Positions 54,075 to 64,000 of a stretch of DNA of 64,000 bases are shown piece after piece. Origin of the DNA: Neofusicoccum parvum (Eukaryota; Ascomycota; Dothideomycetes; Botryosphaeriales; Botryosphaeriaceae). The stretch spans positions 868,001 through 932,000 of the forward strand of contig CP087211.1 of the NCBI GenBank assembly GCA_020912385.1, in the 5' to 3' direction. Made by a program: the position numbers and the translations under genes. The notes beneath the pieces were generated by a model, which was not told where the DNA came from, searched no databases, and saw only the letters and a list, made by a program, of their open reading frames with translations. Position 1 is the stretch's first letter; each line of letters opens with the position of its first letter.

Positions 54075-56003
54075 ATGGCAGAGGCCCAGCGGTTTGCGCT
54101 TCTGCGGGCAAAGTGGGAAGCGCAGCTGCAGAGCAACCCCGACAGCAACGCGCTGCCGCCCTCCACGCCCGCCCGCACGCCCGCCCCGCATCGTAGCCTC
54201 TACATGTCGTCAAGCGAGGCGCGCGAGGCCAAGGTCCGCCGCTTCAGCTCCTTCGCCGCCCTCGCCAGTCCCATCAACCCCTTCTCGCGCCGCGACCGGT
54301 CCGGCATGCCTTTCCCCAAGTCTCCGTCGTCCAAGGCGCTCGTCGCACCCGACGCCCGCGAAGAGCCTCCGCCTCCACTGAAGCGCGCTGCAGCCAGCAG
54401 AATGCCGTCGTTCATGACCTTCTCCAGCTCCATGCCGCCGCCGCCACCCAGAACAGAGCGCCAGGTCTCCGAGCGGCAAGCCATGGGACGCCTTCCTCGG
54501 AGCCAGACAACCAGCAACATTCCGCTTCTGAGCTCGAGCGCCCCCAGCAATGCGAAGTCGTCTCCAACCAAGCGCCAACTATCGGGCAATGCCTTGCGCA
54601 AGGCGACGGGCTTGCGGCAGCCATCCCAATCGACCAACAGCCTGATTCGCACCAGGTTGCCAACGCCGCACCGTTGGGAAGACCAGCCTCTACCGGACGA
54701 ACATGTGGCAGCTGAACCTCTGCCCACTACCGCTCACTCGAGCACCAACCTCCTTCAGTTCGGCTTTCCGGGCGCGTTCCACAACGTTCGAAGCAAGCTA
54801 CCCACGCCAGCAGGACCGAAGGATATGAAGCAGGCAGGCGCATCCAAGATATTCGCCGGCCTGACGAAAACGGCAAAGTCCAAGGTCGCGCGCTCTTCCA
54901 CCCAGCCCAACCTCCCGAGCGCGACAAACACATCCGGACAGCTTGCCACACCGCGGAAGACCATCTTCAGGGAGGAGTTCACGACCAAGACCCCACGATA
55001 CATGGCCAGCGGCGAGAACCACAGGCCACCTTTCCTACCCCCTCCCAAGCCAATGCCCGCCATGGACGACCTCTTCGGCTCCGACTCCGGCTCCGAGATC
55101 ACAGACGACCACGACTACGAGGAGCTCAAGCGGTATGGCACAGTCAGCAAGGAAATTTGGGGCAGCCCCGCGCAATTCCCGCACGACCCCGAAGCCATCG
55201 GCACACCCACCACCGTCAAGCCGCGCCGCTTCTCCAACAAGCCCCACAGCCGCCGCGCCTCCCAGCTCCCACGCCTACACTCGGCCAGCTCGATCCCGCA
55301 ACAAGGCCTCCTGGCACCGCTCTCACCCCCCTTCCCGCCTTCAACCCCCCGCCACACCACCGCGCACAGCCAAACCCTCGCTCCCCCCGGCAGCGGCGCC
55401 CGGCCGCCCAACATCCTCCGCCACTCCGGCCTCTCGCCCTGCCCGGAGCACGACCACCGCGCCCCCTTCACCACCACCTGGGCCCCACCACGCTCCCCGG
55501 ACTCCTCCACCACGACCACCAGCAGCCCGCCGCCCTCCCCATCCCCCTCCCCCTCCGCCCCTCACGCCGTCTCCACCGCGCAGCCCACGGCCTACTGGGC
55601 CGGCCGCTTCGCCTCCCTCTTCGACCGGCAGCGCCTCGCCGCCTTCCACGCCGAGGGCCAGGCCTTCCGCGCCAGCGGCCGCGTCAGCGACACCTTCGCC
55701 GCGTTCGTCGAGGCCGACGACGAGCGCCGCGCGCGCCGCGTGCTGGCCGAGCTGGCCGCGTGCTGCGTCACGGACGACGCGGCGCGGAGCCTGCGCGCCT
55801 TCCAGCGCGAGTTCGCGCGCAGGTGCGGGAACGACGCGTTGATGCCGTCGCCGGCGCTGATCGTGCTGGGTGGGAGCGGCGGCGGCGGTGGTGGCGGGGA
55901 AGAGGGGTTGAGGGGCGGCGAGGGGAAGGGGCGGAAGACGGGGTTGGGGTTTATGGAGCGGTTGAGGGGCATTGCGAGGGAGGCGAGGAAGTCGAGTGTT
56001 TGA
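54075..56003 (+). CDS. Ser/Pro-rich protein with conserved C-terminal helical domain
   Basis: A single exon encodes 642 residues from MAEAQRFALLRAKWEAQLQS. Most of it is low-complexity Ser/Pro/Thr sequence with many basic-SP sites suited to phosphorylation. Islands of conservation include FSSFAALASPINPFSRRDRS, DDLFGSDSGSEITDDHDYEE and KLPTPAGPKDMKQ. The C-terminal block (AYWAGRFASLFDRQRLAAFH, then DDERRARRVLAELAACCVTD and LRAFQREFARRCG) resembles an uncharacterised fungal domain beginning YW-x-GRF. It ends in a Gly-rich linker and a basic helix (GLGFMERLRGIAREARKS). No enzyme fold is visible. A cytoskeletal or cell-cycle regulator is possible (inference only). Confidence 0.75.
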   Translation: MAEAQRFALLRAKWEAQLQSNPDSNALPPSTPARTPAPHRSLYMSSSEAREAKVRRFSSFAALASPINPFSRRDRSGMPFPKSPSSKALVAPDAREEPPPPLKRAAASRMPSFMTFSSSMPPPPPRTERQVSERQAMGRLPRSQTTSNIPLLSSSAPSNAKSSPTKRQLSGNALRKATGLRQPSQSTNSLIRTRLPTPHRWEDQPLPDEHVAAEPLPTTAHSSTNLLQFGFPGAFHNVRSKLPTPAGPKDMKQAGASKIFAGLTKTAKSKVARSSTQPNLPSATNTSGQLATPRKTIFREEFTTKTPRYMASGENHRPPFLPPPKPMPAMDDLFGSDSGSEITDDHDYEELKRYGTVSKEIWGSPAQFPHDPEAIGTPTTVKPRRFSNKPHSRRASQLPRLHSASSIPQQGLLAPLSPPFPPSTPRHTTAHSQTLAPPGSGARPPNILRHSGLSPCPEHDHRAPFTTTWAPPRSPDSSTTTTSSPPPSPSPSPSAPHAVSTAQPTAYWAGRFASLFDRQRLAAFHAEGQAFRASGRVSDTFAAFVEADDERRARRVLAELAACCVTDDAARSLRAFQREFARRCGNDALMPSPALIVLGGSGGGGGGGEEGLRGGEGKGRKTGLGFMERLRGIAREARKSSV

Positions 56004-56619
56004 GGTGCGGGCTGGGTTCTTTTGTGGGGGAGGAGGGGCGTCTTTGCTTGGAGAGCGGCTTGCCTTGTGATGGGCGCGGCTGTCTGGATTGGTGGGGTTG
56101 CGGATCACCGGAATGGAAACGGCGCTAAAGGGGTGAGCGGGTTGGGAGCGAGGGAAAAGCGGAACAGGTTCAACGGTTCATCCATGCACGGGCATTGGCT
56201 TTTCAAAGGGACCTGGGCGTTGATGGGCTCTTCACGATATCATGAGGCATGGGTGCATTTAAATAATTGTAGAAGCGGTCATCTCTACCCCAGTGGGTTT
56301 GGAGAAAGCGTGATAATGAGATGATACAGTCTGAAAATGTGCTTGTTGATGTCGAGCGTGAACTACTGCAACCAACTTAGATATGATTTCGTCTTCGCAC
56401 AATTACTCACCGCAGCATTCCAATCATCTTTGAAGAGTTCCACTTCGGAAACTCAGCTGCTGTCTCTGTGTGCCTTTTCGGCTTACGCTTTAACCTCTAC
56501 CAACTATTACAGCCATGACCACCGTTATGCTCCCAAACGCCTTGTCTTTTTCTCCCGCTGTTTATCAGCTGCCCAGAGTCCCCAAGCCTTTCCCACGCCG
56601 TTCATGATGAAGCCACCGT
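56004..56619. other. intergenic between convergent genes
   Basis: About 620 bp holding the 3' ends of the Ser/Pro-rich gene and TFB2. No gene was seen. Confidence 0.5.
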
Positions 56620-58179
56620 CTACGCCCTCTTCTGCCTGTTCTTGATAAACTGCGAAATCTGCTCCACCCTCGTCAGGAACATCAGCCTCCTCGCGTCGTT
56701 GCTCCACACTAGCACGCCGATGTGGTCCGCGTACTCGCGGAGGTCGCGGTACTCCTCCCAGTCCTTGAAGTCCTTGAACAGGAAGCCCTCGGTCGAGCGC
56801 ATGCGGTCCCCCTCGATCTGCCACAGCCGGATCTGGTCCACGACGGTCGGGGGCAGCACGGGCATCTTGCGCTGCATCTGCGGGTGGGCGTACGTGTCGA
56901 GGTACGAGATGATCTGGTCGGACGTGATGCCCAGCCCGATGGCGCGCTGGATGGATTCCTTGGTGAGCTTGCCCGAGACGAGGTTCGGGAAGCGTGTTTC
57001 CAGCTCGGTGAAGAGGTTGAGGACGGCGATCTGGAGTTCGCTGCTCGTGTAGGCGTATAGGCGGTAGTTGGTTTCGATGATGATGTAGCCCTTGTTGCCG
57101 GATGTGCCGGTGGCGTTGAGAGCGCTAGAGAATGAGTCGGCGTTGTTGAGGGCCGCGGCGTCCGAGGTCAGAGTGGTGGCGAGGCGGGTAGGGTAGAAGC
57201 GCTTGGATTTGGAGGAGGTGCGGTAGACGATGCCGAAGTCGTTAAGGTCGTCCAGCATCTGCAGCTGCGTCTCCGTCAGGCTACCGGTGCTGTAGTCTTG
57301 GCCGAGCTCGAGACTGCCAAGCATGAAAAGAAAGGAGAGGACGTCGACATTGTCCATTTTGAGCTGCCCAGTAATCAGCACAGAGCTCCCCAGCGTTTGC
57401 AGATGGGTACTCTTACCTTGTGCGCGTTCTCCAAGTACACGATCAGCAAGCTCCACACCTGAGCATTCACCTCCTGCAGCAGGAACGAGAATCCAGCTTG
57501 AGTAATAGTCGCTCGCCCTCCCCTTGACTCGATGAAGTGTCCTAGATCCAACAGCGTCTTCGTCCCCGGGCTGATTTCCGCTCCACCTCCCAACGTCGAG
57601 CCGGCGCTACCGACCATGTAGTGCAGAATAGCCTCCCATTGACCCCTCGCAAACAGGTCTAGCCGGTCGATACTGACTTTCTTCAGATCTGATTCCACGC
57701 ACGGTACGCCGAAGGATCGGTGGTTGCCTCCGCCGGTGAGGGCTTGCCGGAGCGAGTTCTGGAAGCCGCTGGAGAGACGATAGGCGCGGGAACCCGACGT
57801 TTCTTGCGCCTGGGTGATGATGTGGAGGCTCTCGAGCACGGAGATGGCCTTGTCCTTGTCTCTGTACAGCACGTCAGCGGCCGGCCGGGAGGGCTGTCGA
57901 GTCGTACCATACCCTTTGGAATCCTGCCGTATCCAGGTGTCGAGCTCAGTCGCCGGGAACGGGCCGGTCATGTAGAGCATGGCCATGACAATGGTCTTCG
58001 CTGTAGTGTGGAGTGGTGTCAGCCATGCCACATGCGCAGGTCGAGGGCCACCGACCCAGGTGAGGCAGCATGCGGCGGAAGACGGCCAGGACGGCCGACG
58101 GCTGCTGGTACAGGCGCTTGTGGATGGTGCCAGGCAGACCCTCGAGGTACTCGAGCGCCTGCGACGAGGAGGCCGACAT
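56620..58179 (-). CDS. TFB2: TFIIH core subunit Tfb2 (p52)
   Basis: Main exons are 58179-58056, 58000-57417 and 57363-56620, with introns of 55 bp (GTCGGT...ACAG) and 53 bp (GTAAGA...GCAG). A further probable 51-bp in-frame intron (57912-57862: GTATGG, branch CTGAC, ACAG) would remove 17 odd residues between QDSKG and DKDKAISVLESLHI. The protein is then 466 residues (483 if retained). Signatures are SSSQALEYLEGLPGTIHKRL, AMLYMTGPFP, the mid-region FARGQWEAILHYMVGS, GFSFLLQEVNAQVWSLLIVY, and a C terminus with RLYAYTSSELQIAVLNLF, ITSDQIISYLDTYAHPQM and VLPPTVVDQIRLWQIEGDRM. Tfb2 anchors and stimulates the XPB helicase in transcription and nucleotide-excision repair. Confidence 0.95.
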
Positions 58180-58422
58180 GCCGGAGGGTTCTGGTCGGGC
58201 TCGCGGGGGAGATTCGCTATGGAGGGGGCATTGTCGGCGGGTGTTGAAGCACCAAGCTGGAGCGTTGGTCCGACTGCCTAGCTATGCGCACAGCCGCGTC
58301 GCGCGCGAGTCAGTGGGCGCAGGCGTAGGGCTGACGCGTGAGCTCCTCGGCCCGCCCGCGCGACGTCACTCCTCTGCCACCCCATCCCCCGCCAAGTTCA
58401 GGCACCGTCGCTTCCATCAGAT
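58180..58422. promoter_or_regulatory. divergent promoter, TFB2 / thioesterase
   Basis: The two start codons point away from each other across 243 bp of GC-rich sequence, which must serve both genes. Confidence 0.5.
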
Positions 58423-59481
58423 ATGTCTCAGAAAACACTGAAGTTTGTGAATTCCGTATGGCCCAATCTCGCTTGTGTGGTCATTGGATCTCCGCTCACA
58501 GCCGTTGCCCGCAGGTCTGGAAGTCCTTCCAAGCCAATTCCGGCTTGGAACCAAGGTAGTTTCCCTGCGCGCAACGAGATTGGCTGTCTACTGACAACCA
58601 CTCTGTCAGGCTTCTGAACAATGTGGGTTGCCGACGTTGCATTTCAATCCGACGGTCTTCCTCCAATCCGCCCGGCACCTACCCGGCCTTTCTGCTCCTT
58701 CATCGTCCTCTGGTGGAAGCATTCTTGCGCAGGCCACTTCTCTCCCCATACACACAGCGCTCCTACACGGCCTGTTTTGATTTGTCTTGTTGACTTTTAG
58801 CCAGCTACGCGTCACCCACGCCATCCCCGGCCGTGTCAAATTCGAGCTTGACGTCGAACAGCACCACACTAACCGCCTCAAGATCCTCCATGGCGGCACC
58901 ATCGCCAGCATGGGTATAACGCTTCTCCAATGACCCAAAATCTCCGATTCTAACCTATCCGCAGTCGATCTTGGCGGTTCTCTAGCTGTCGCTTCTCGAG
59001 GGCTTTTTGCCACGGGCGTCTCCACAGATCTGAACGGTGCCGCCTGTACTTCCCACCAACTCCATCCGAGTACTGACCACATATATCAGTAACCTACCTC
59101 AACTCTGGCGGCACTGAAGGCAACACCATCCGAGCCGAGGTTGTGTGTGATAAGTGTGCGTAACCCCATTCACCTTACACTGGTTTTGAGATGCGACAGT
59201 GGCTGAATTGAGTAGTTGGCAAGACGCTGGCGTACACGAACATCAAGTTCTTCAACGACAAGAATGAGATCGTTGCACGGGGAAGCCACACCAAGTGAGT
59301 AATTCCTGCGCCCTCAATAGCAAATGCCACATGGCTTCGCTGTAGGCAGAGCTGGTCGACTGTTGCTGACAAGTGTGCACGCAGGTACGTAACGCTAGCT
59401 TGGAAGGATCCGCAGAACATTGTCGAGGAAATTAAGGCAGAGGAAGCGGCCCTCAAGGATAGCGCAGGCGAGACGAAGTAG
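58423..59481 (+). CDS. hotdog-fold acyl-CoA thioesterase (PaaI/ACOT13 type), eight exons
   Basis: Exons are 58423-58455, 58515-58555, 58610-58622, 58805-58913, 58965-59036, 59090-59155, 59216-59294 and 59385-59481: 510 nt, 169 residues. The third exon is only 13 nt. Phases match at every junction and most introns (51-182 bp) have CTGAC/CTAAC branches. Joined sequence reads MSQKTLKFVNSVWKSFQANS, then GLEPRLLNNLRVTHAIPG, LHGGTIASMVDLGGSLAVAS, GVSTDLNVTYLNSGG, VCDKFGKTLAYTNIKFF and ARGSHTKYVTLAWKDPQN. HGG (58-60) and Asp67 on the long helix are the usual hotdog active site. Length matches the family. No single exon is long, so frame-based annotation would miss the gene. Substrate chain length is unknown; a C-terminal Lys/Glu tail has no targeting motif I recognise. 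Confidence 0.9.
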
Positions 59482-59822
59482 ATAAGATAGATTTACAGGT
59501 GTTAGATCAAAGAGAGGAACGCGCCGCTTGTTGCATATACCCACGAGGGTCTTGGATATAACGCACAAAGTTCATATAGTCTTTCTTCGTATCGATTCTT
59601 ATGGGGCATGTGGCTAACGGCACGCTCCCGAAGGTTGCTGAGCAATGCACTGAAAGCCCCGGAAGATGTAGTCGTAGTCGGTTTGTTTTTAAAAAATCCA
59701 AAAACGCCTGACTCAAAATATTGTGGCGGAGCCGCAAAACTGCGCTGACCGGCGTTCCTTTTTGCTTGCTGAACGCTTCAATAGCTGATACGTCTAACCC
59801 CGGCCGGCACCAGCAGCCACTC
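59482..59822. other. intergenic between convergent genes
   Basis: This 341-bp stretch holds the 3' ends of the thioesterase and MED17 genes. Nothing else was seen. Confidence 0.5.
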
Positions 59823-61860
59823 TCAAGGCACCGATATATTCACAAAGCTGCCGGCGACCTCCGCAAAATTCCTGCTCTCCCCCTCGTCTTCCCGCCATAC
59901 AGCCTCCTTGCCCTCCAGCTGACCATCTGGTGCGTACCAAGCCACCCGCAAACGCCCGTCCCTACCCGAAAGGCGCGTCTCGACCCTGATTTGCACCGCT
60001 TCCTTATTTTCTCCCTCCTTCTCTCTCTTGGCGCCATACACGAGCTCCGGGTCACGGTCACTGGCCCGACAGCGGCGGTGCTCCTTCGCAGCGATGTTGT
60101 GTGCCAGATCCATGGACAGTGCGTGGTCAAGGTATTCCTTGAGAGCTTCGAGGGTGTCGAACGACAGGGTGCGCTTCTGGGCCTGTCGGTTGTCGTGGTA
60201 GAGGATGGCGGCGAGTGATGGGGGTATCGTGAGGTTGATTTCGGTGCCTTGGATGGGTGGCGCAACGAGGGTTCGGAGAGTTATCGTGAGGTCTTGGTGC
60301 AGCGCCGCGGATTTGTCGGACGTGGAGGGCAAAGAGAATGCTGCCGTCGTCTGGAGCGGTCGAGAAAGGGCGGCCATGAGAGCGTCCAATGGTGGAAGAC
60401 GGCTAAGCGCTGAGTGTTCCGGCCTGATGGTCTCCGAAAGAGACGCGTAGGCTGACTCGTAAGTCGGACTGAGAGAGAGACCAGCTCGAGACAGAATCTT
60501 TTGGACTGAAGACAAGTATGACCTCAGGCCAGTAGTAGCGGCATGGTGGTGAATAAAGTTGAGCAAGGTCCGGATGATGGGAGGTTGCTGCTCAGGTCGG
60601 GCGCGATCGGTCATGACCTGCGGCGGCTGGGTACGTTTCCTTAATCTCTGGCTGTGGACGTACGTCAACAGCAGTCGCAACGCAAGAGCTACATCTTCAG
60701 CCAGCCCATCCTCAGGATTCCTCGCAGAAAGCTCTTCCACATCTTCGACGCCTATCAAATCGACGTGGATTTCCCGCTTGCTACCTCCTTCTTCATCTTC
60801 CCGCCCTAGACCAGTCGGGATGATGATGACGTGATCACGGTAACGTGTGTTGTAAGACAAAAGTTGTCGCGACTCCACAGTCATTTCATGGAATAGCTCC
60901 TGCTCAAAGAGGGAGTCTCTTGCTCGTCGAATCAAATCCTCGGTTTCCAGGTCGCTCTGCGGAGCGAACACCAGGGTATTCTGGTGGGAAGATCCAAGGA
61001 CCTTGCCATTTTCGATGATGCGGACGCGGATAGACTTGGGCTTCTGGACGAGAGCCTGGTCAAGAATAATGCTTCCATCCTCCTTGGCGCGGAGAGGGGC
61101 GAAGCCACGTGCTTGGAACCTGTCGCCTGCTTCGAGGAAACCGAACTGGACGCCCAGAGTGCCGCTCTCGCGCGGAACCCTGCGCAACGACCACCCTCTC
61201 TTCTTGATGGACAGGATCTGGCCCCAGTATTGAGTCTCCTTTCGCACCTCCTTCTCCAGCTTGGTGGCAGCCAGCAGAAGTGAATCTGCAGAGGCACCCA
61301 AGCCTTCCATTGTCCAGCCCTTGGCGACCAGATCCTGTTGCTTCTTCTGCCGCTCATCCAGCTGCTTGACAGGCCACTTGTCGTAGGCAAAGGAGCCCTC
61401 GGGGACGCCACTCGATTTCAGGGTGGGCGACATGTAATTGGAAGCGCGACCACCTTCCTTGGAGAGGAGAAGGCCGAGGAAGTCAATGGTATAGAGGATC
61501 TCCTGCTGGGCGTCGCTGCTGGCAATCAGTCACAGGTCTCGGCCGATTGGCAGTGCGAAAGACGTACTTGATGTGCTTGAACATGTCAGCCTTGGCGTCG
61601 CGGAGCTCGTCGCCGCGCTTCTTCGCGTCGTCGGCGGCGTCGTCCTCATCGTCTGAATCGTCAACATCGGCAAGGCCGGACTCGTGGGCAGCGGCCATCT
61701 GCTTGAGCTTGTCCTCGTCCATGTGGCGGAACTGGCCGAACTGGTTGGAGATGCGCGACAGCTGCATGATGAGCGACTCGTCGCCGTCGGCAGCGGCAGG
61801 CGCGGGGCGCAGGGCCAATGGGAGGGAGGAGCTGCCCCCGGAGAGCTGCGAGTCACCCAT
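59823..61860 (-). CDS. MED17: Mediator complex subunit 17
   Basis: Two exons, 61860-61568 and 61515-59823, join in phase 2 across a 52-bp intron (GTACGT, branch region TGACTGAT, acceptor AGCAG), giving 661 residues. The splice produces FKHINDAQQEILYTIDFLGL followed by LLSKEGGRASNYMSPTL, a conserved Med17 helix and loop. SLIMQLSRISNQFGQFRHM and the acidic VDDSDDEDDAADDAKKR precede it. Further signatures are VAKGWTMEGLGASADSLLLA, ETQYWGQILSIKKRGWSLRR, SGTLGVQFGFLEAG, DSLFEQELFHEMTVESRQLL and the C-terminal GRLRVAWYAPDGQ. Med17 is the head-module scaffold linking Mediator to RNA polymerase II. An alternative acceptor 12 bp further on would not keep phase with this donor. Confidence 0.93.
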
Positions 61861-62175
61861 GGCGGCGCGGGCGGGCGGCGGTGCGGCGGTGGGGGTGGTG
61901 GACGCAGGCGCAGGGCGCAGTGGTGGCAGGCGCGTGGATGGGCGTTGGCAGTGGTGTTGACAGGTGCAGGCAGGCTGCGGCGCTAGCGGCGGGTAGGCTC
62001 GTCGGCTCCGGCTGGGCGGGTCTATCGATAAGCGGCGCATCAGGGGGACCCGGCGGTGTGGCGGCAGCGGGCGTGTGACATCGATCGGCCACCTCCGACG
62101 CGGAGAAGCTGCCACCAGAGCTGCAGGCTCTCCGCGTCTCCGCCTCCTTCGTTCCTCTCCTGAACACCAGAAACC
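61861..62175. promoter_or_regulatory. divergent promoter, MED17 / ISN1
   Basis: The 315 bp between two outward start codons must carry both promoters. The sequence is GC-rich with no clear TATA box. Confidence 0.5.
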
Positions 62176-63770
62176 ATGACGACCAGGTACCGAGTTGAGT
62201 GTGCGTTGCCCCCGCTGCCCCGGCTCCCTCTCCGCGCTGACCCGCTCTGCAGATGCACTCAAGGTGCGTATGCTCCTCCCGCGCTTGGCTCCAGCTGCTG
62301 ATCCCTCCGTAGACTCACCGGCGCGACCAATTGGTACTCCCCCTCCATTGCCGCGACAGACCTGCTGCTAACGTGTCCTGCAGATCGAATGGATCAAGGT
62401 ATGCGGCCCCCCACCTCCCTCGCTGCGCGTCCTGCCCGCTGACGCGCCGCCCCGCCCCAGGGTCTGCTGGCGGTGCCGTTCGTGCTGCACTCGCAGCCCA
62501 CGGCTGTCTTCGAGCCGCACCGGCAGAGCACTGAGCAGATGGCCGCCATCGCGCACCGCCGCTATGCCGAGATCATGCGCGATGTCGAGGAGCTGATCAA
62601 CGACCACAGTTCGTGCCCACCGTGCCCGTGTTCCCTCGTGCAGTAGCGTCTAAGTAGTGTGTGTGCCAGTTGCCCACCAGCGAGCCGGCACAGAGCAGAA
62701 CTCAAAGCTCAAGCTGCTGGTGCCCGCCGTGTCCAAGTTCTTCACGCCCCTGCTCCTCCACGATGCCTTCATCTACCAGGACATGCGCCGTCTCATCAGC
62801 CACCGCCGCTTCGTCGCCCCCTCGTTCAACGATGTCCGCCTGATCCTCAACACCGCCCAGGTCATGTCCCTCGTGCGTGCCGGCCCGCTTGACCTGATCA
62901 CTTTCGACGGTGATGTAACCCTCTATGACGACGGCCAGTCCCTGGTGCCCGAGAACCAAGTCATCCCGCGTATCATGGGCCTGCTGCGCAAGGGCACCAG
63001 GATCGGCATCGTGACCGCGGCTGGCTACACCGAGGGCTCCCGCTACTACGAGCGTCTGCACGGCCTGTGCGATGCTATTCGTGCGTCCGATATGCCGACT
63101 AACTACAAGCAGAACCTCATCGTCATGGGCGGTGAGAGCAGCTACCTGTTCAAGTATTCCGAGGAGGAGAAGCACTTGCTGCAGTGGGTGCCCCGCAAGG
63201 AGTGGATCCTCGAGGAGATGCGTTCCTGGACCGAAGAGGACGTCGGGCTGCTGCTGGACGTGGCCGAGACAGCCCTGAGAGAGTGTGTGAAGAACATGCG
63301 ACTCTCGGCTTTGGTCATCCGCAAAGAGCGCGCTGTTGGTATCGTGCCAGCCACCCCGGGAGCCAGGTTTGCCCGAGAGCAACTGGAGGAGACGGTGCTG
63401 GTAACGCAGAAGATTTTGGAGATGTCTGACGTCGGAAGGCGTCTGCCTTTCTGTGCCTTCAACGGTGAGTCGTCGTCCTGCTTCCTCCTCTTCTCGCCTC
63501 GTGATTGTTGACAACTCTGTAGGAGGAAACGACGTCTTCGTCGACATCGGCGACAAGTCATGGGGAGTGCTGGCCTGTCAGCGCTTCTTTGGCGGAATTG
63601 ACGGAAGCAAGACACTCCACGTTGGCGATCAATTCCTCTCGGCCGGCGCCAACGACTTCAAGGCCCGTCTCGCCTGTACCACAGCCTGGATTGCCAACCC
63701 CGCAGAGACGTGTGCGCTCTTGGACGAAATCGCTGAACTGGATGAAATGCAGCAGAGGAAGCAGGTGTGA
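62176..63770 (+). CDS. ISN1: IMP-specific 5'-nucleotidase
   Basis: Seven exons: 62176-62200, 62253-62263, 62313-62333, 62384-62398, 62461-62608, 62670-63464 and 63523-63770 (1,263 nt, 420 residues). The first four are 25, 11, 21 and 15 nt. Joined they read MTTRYRVEYALKTHRRDQLI then EWIKGLLAVPFVLHSQP, the expected Isn1 N terminus. Introns are 49-62 bp with good branch sites. The catalytic part is HAD-like: LITFDGDVTLYDDGQSL (nucleophile Asp region), IGIVTAAGYTEGSRYYERLH, LIVMGGESSYLFKYS, and in the last exon NGGNDVFVDIGDKSWGVLAC and TLHVGDQFLSAGANDFKARL. Isn1 dephosphorylates IMP to inosine in purine turnover. The donor of exon 5 (GTTCGT) is the least certain junction. Confidence 0.94.
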
Positions 63771-64000
63771 CTCTCACCGGAAATCTCCTAGTTGTCCATC
63801 GGTGTTGGTAACAGGCTGGAGTTTACTGGTGGAACCATATTGAATGAATCCTGAGTGAGTTCATGATTTCATGAGGTCATGATACCAAGGGAGCATGGTT
63901 GTGGAGTTAGAAAGAAAATAATGTTTCTTGCTTTGAGAAGAGGACTGATGCCGTTTTTGATTCCTGAGTCCTTGCTCTGTTTGCCACTTCTATGCTGATG
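63771..64000. other. 3' flank of ISN1
   Basis: This 230-bp end of the window is moderately AT-rich. It includes imperfect repeats of TTCATGA-type words near 63860-63885. No gene was seen. Confidence 0.5.

Overview
The window reads as nuclear DNA of a filamentous ascomycete (Pezizomycotina). Signs are short introns (about 49-207 bp) with GT...AG ends and CTGAC/CTAAC branch sites, a HET-domain gene, a class II peroxidase, a C-4 sterol methyl oxidase, an allantoate-permease-type MFS gene and fungal-only families such as DUF7918. Family resemblances point to Dothideomycetes, but that is inference from memory of family members, not a search. No bacterial operon, virus, intact transposon or CRISPR array was seen. 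I support about 27 protein-coding loci and one tRNA-like locus.

Layout. 0-6.7 kb is accessory: a truncated ankyrin-type tail of an NLR-like protein, a Ser/Pro-rich coiled-coil gene, and a two-exon HET gene. 8-16.4 kb holds a DUF7918 gene, a small ABM-like protein, ERG25 with a start codon split by an intron, and an orphan acidic protein. 16.8-30.2 kb holds an Asteroid/XPG-like nuclease-fold gene, a one-TM protein, a secreted six-hairpin glycosidase-like protein, a secreted Ala/Gln-rich protein, a PLP-homeostasis protein and a secreted class II peroxidase. 30.5-33.5 kb holds a divergent nitrilase/eIF3l pair. 33.5-36 kb is an AT-rich island with a tRNA-Ala-like locus. 36-42.6 kb holds the divergent UBC6/SAM50 pair and an MFS transporter. 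43.5-53 kb holds a double-chromodomain AT-hook protein, a hyphal GT2-type glycosyltransferase, a zinc alcohol dehydrogenase and ETF-QO. 54-64 kb holds an orphan Ser/Pro-rich protein and four core genes: TFB2, a hotdog thioesterase, MED17 and ISN1.

How the genes relate. Most are unlinked housekeeping genes (sterol synthesis, translation initiation, ER-associated degradation, mitochondrial outer-membrane assembly, electron transfer, TFIIH/Mediator transcription, IMP catabolism). Secreted functions (peroxidase, glycosidase-like protein, Ala-rich protein) are scattered and do not form a cluster. Four divergent pairs (nitrilase/eIF3l, UBC6/SAM50, TFB2/thioesterase, MED17/ISN1) share promoters of 243-350 bp.

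The most interesting structure is in the splicing: the AT|G split start in ERG25, three probable introns that are multiples of three without stops (nitrilase, ADH, TFB2), and exons of 11-41 nt in the thioesterase and ISN1 genes. These two genes are easily missed or misread by ORF-based annotation. All splice models were read by eye from splice signals, phase and family resemblance.
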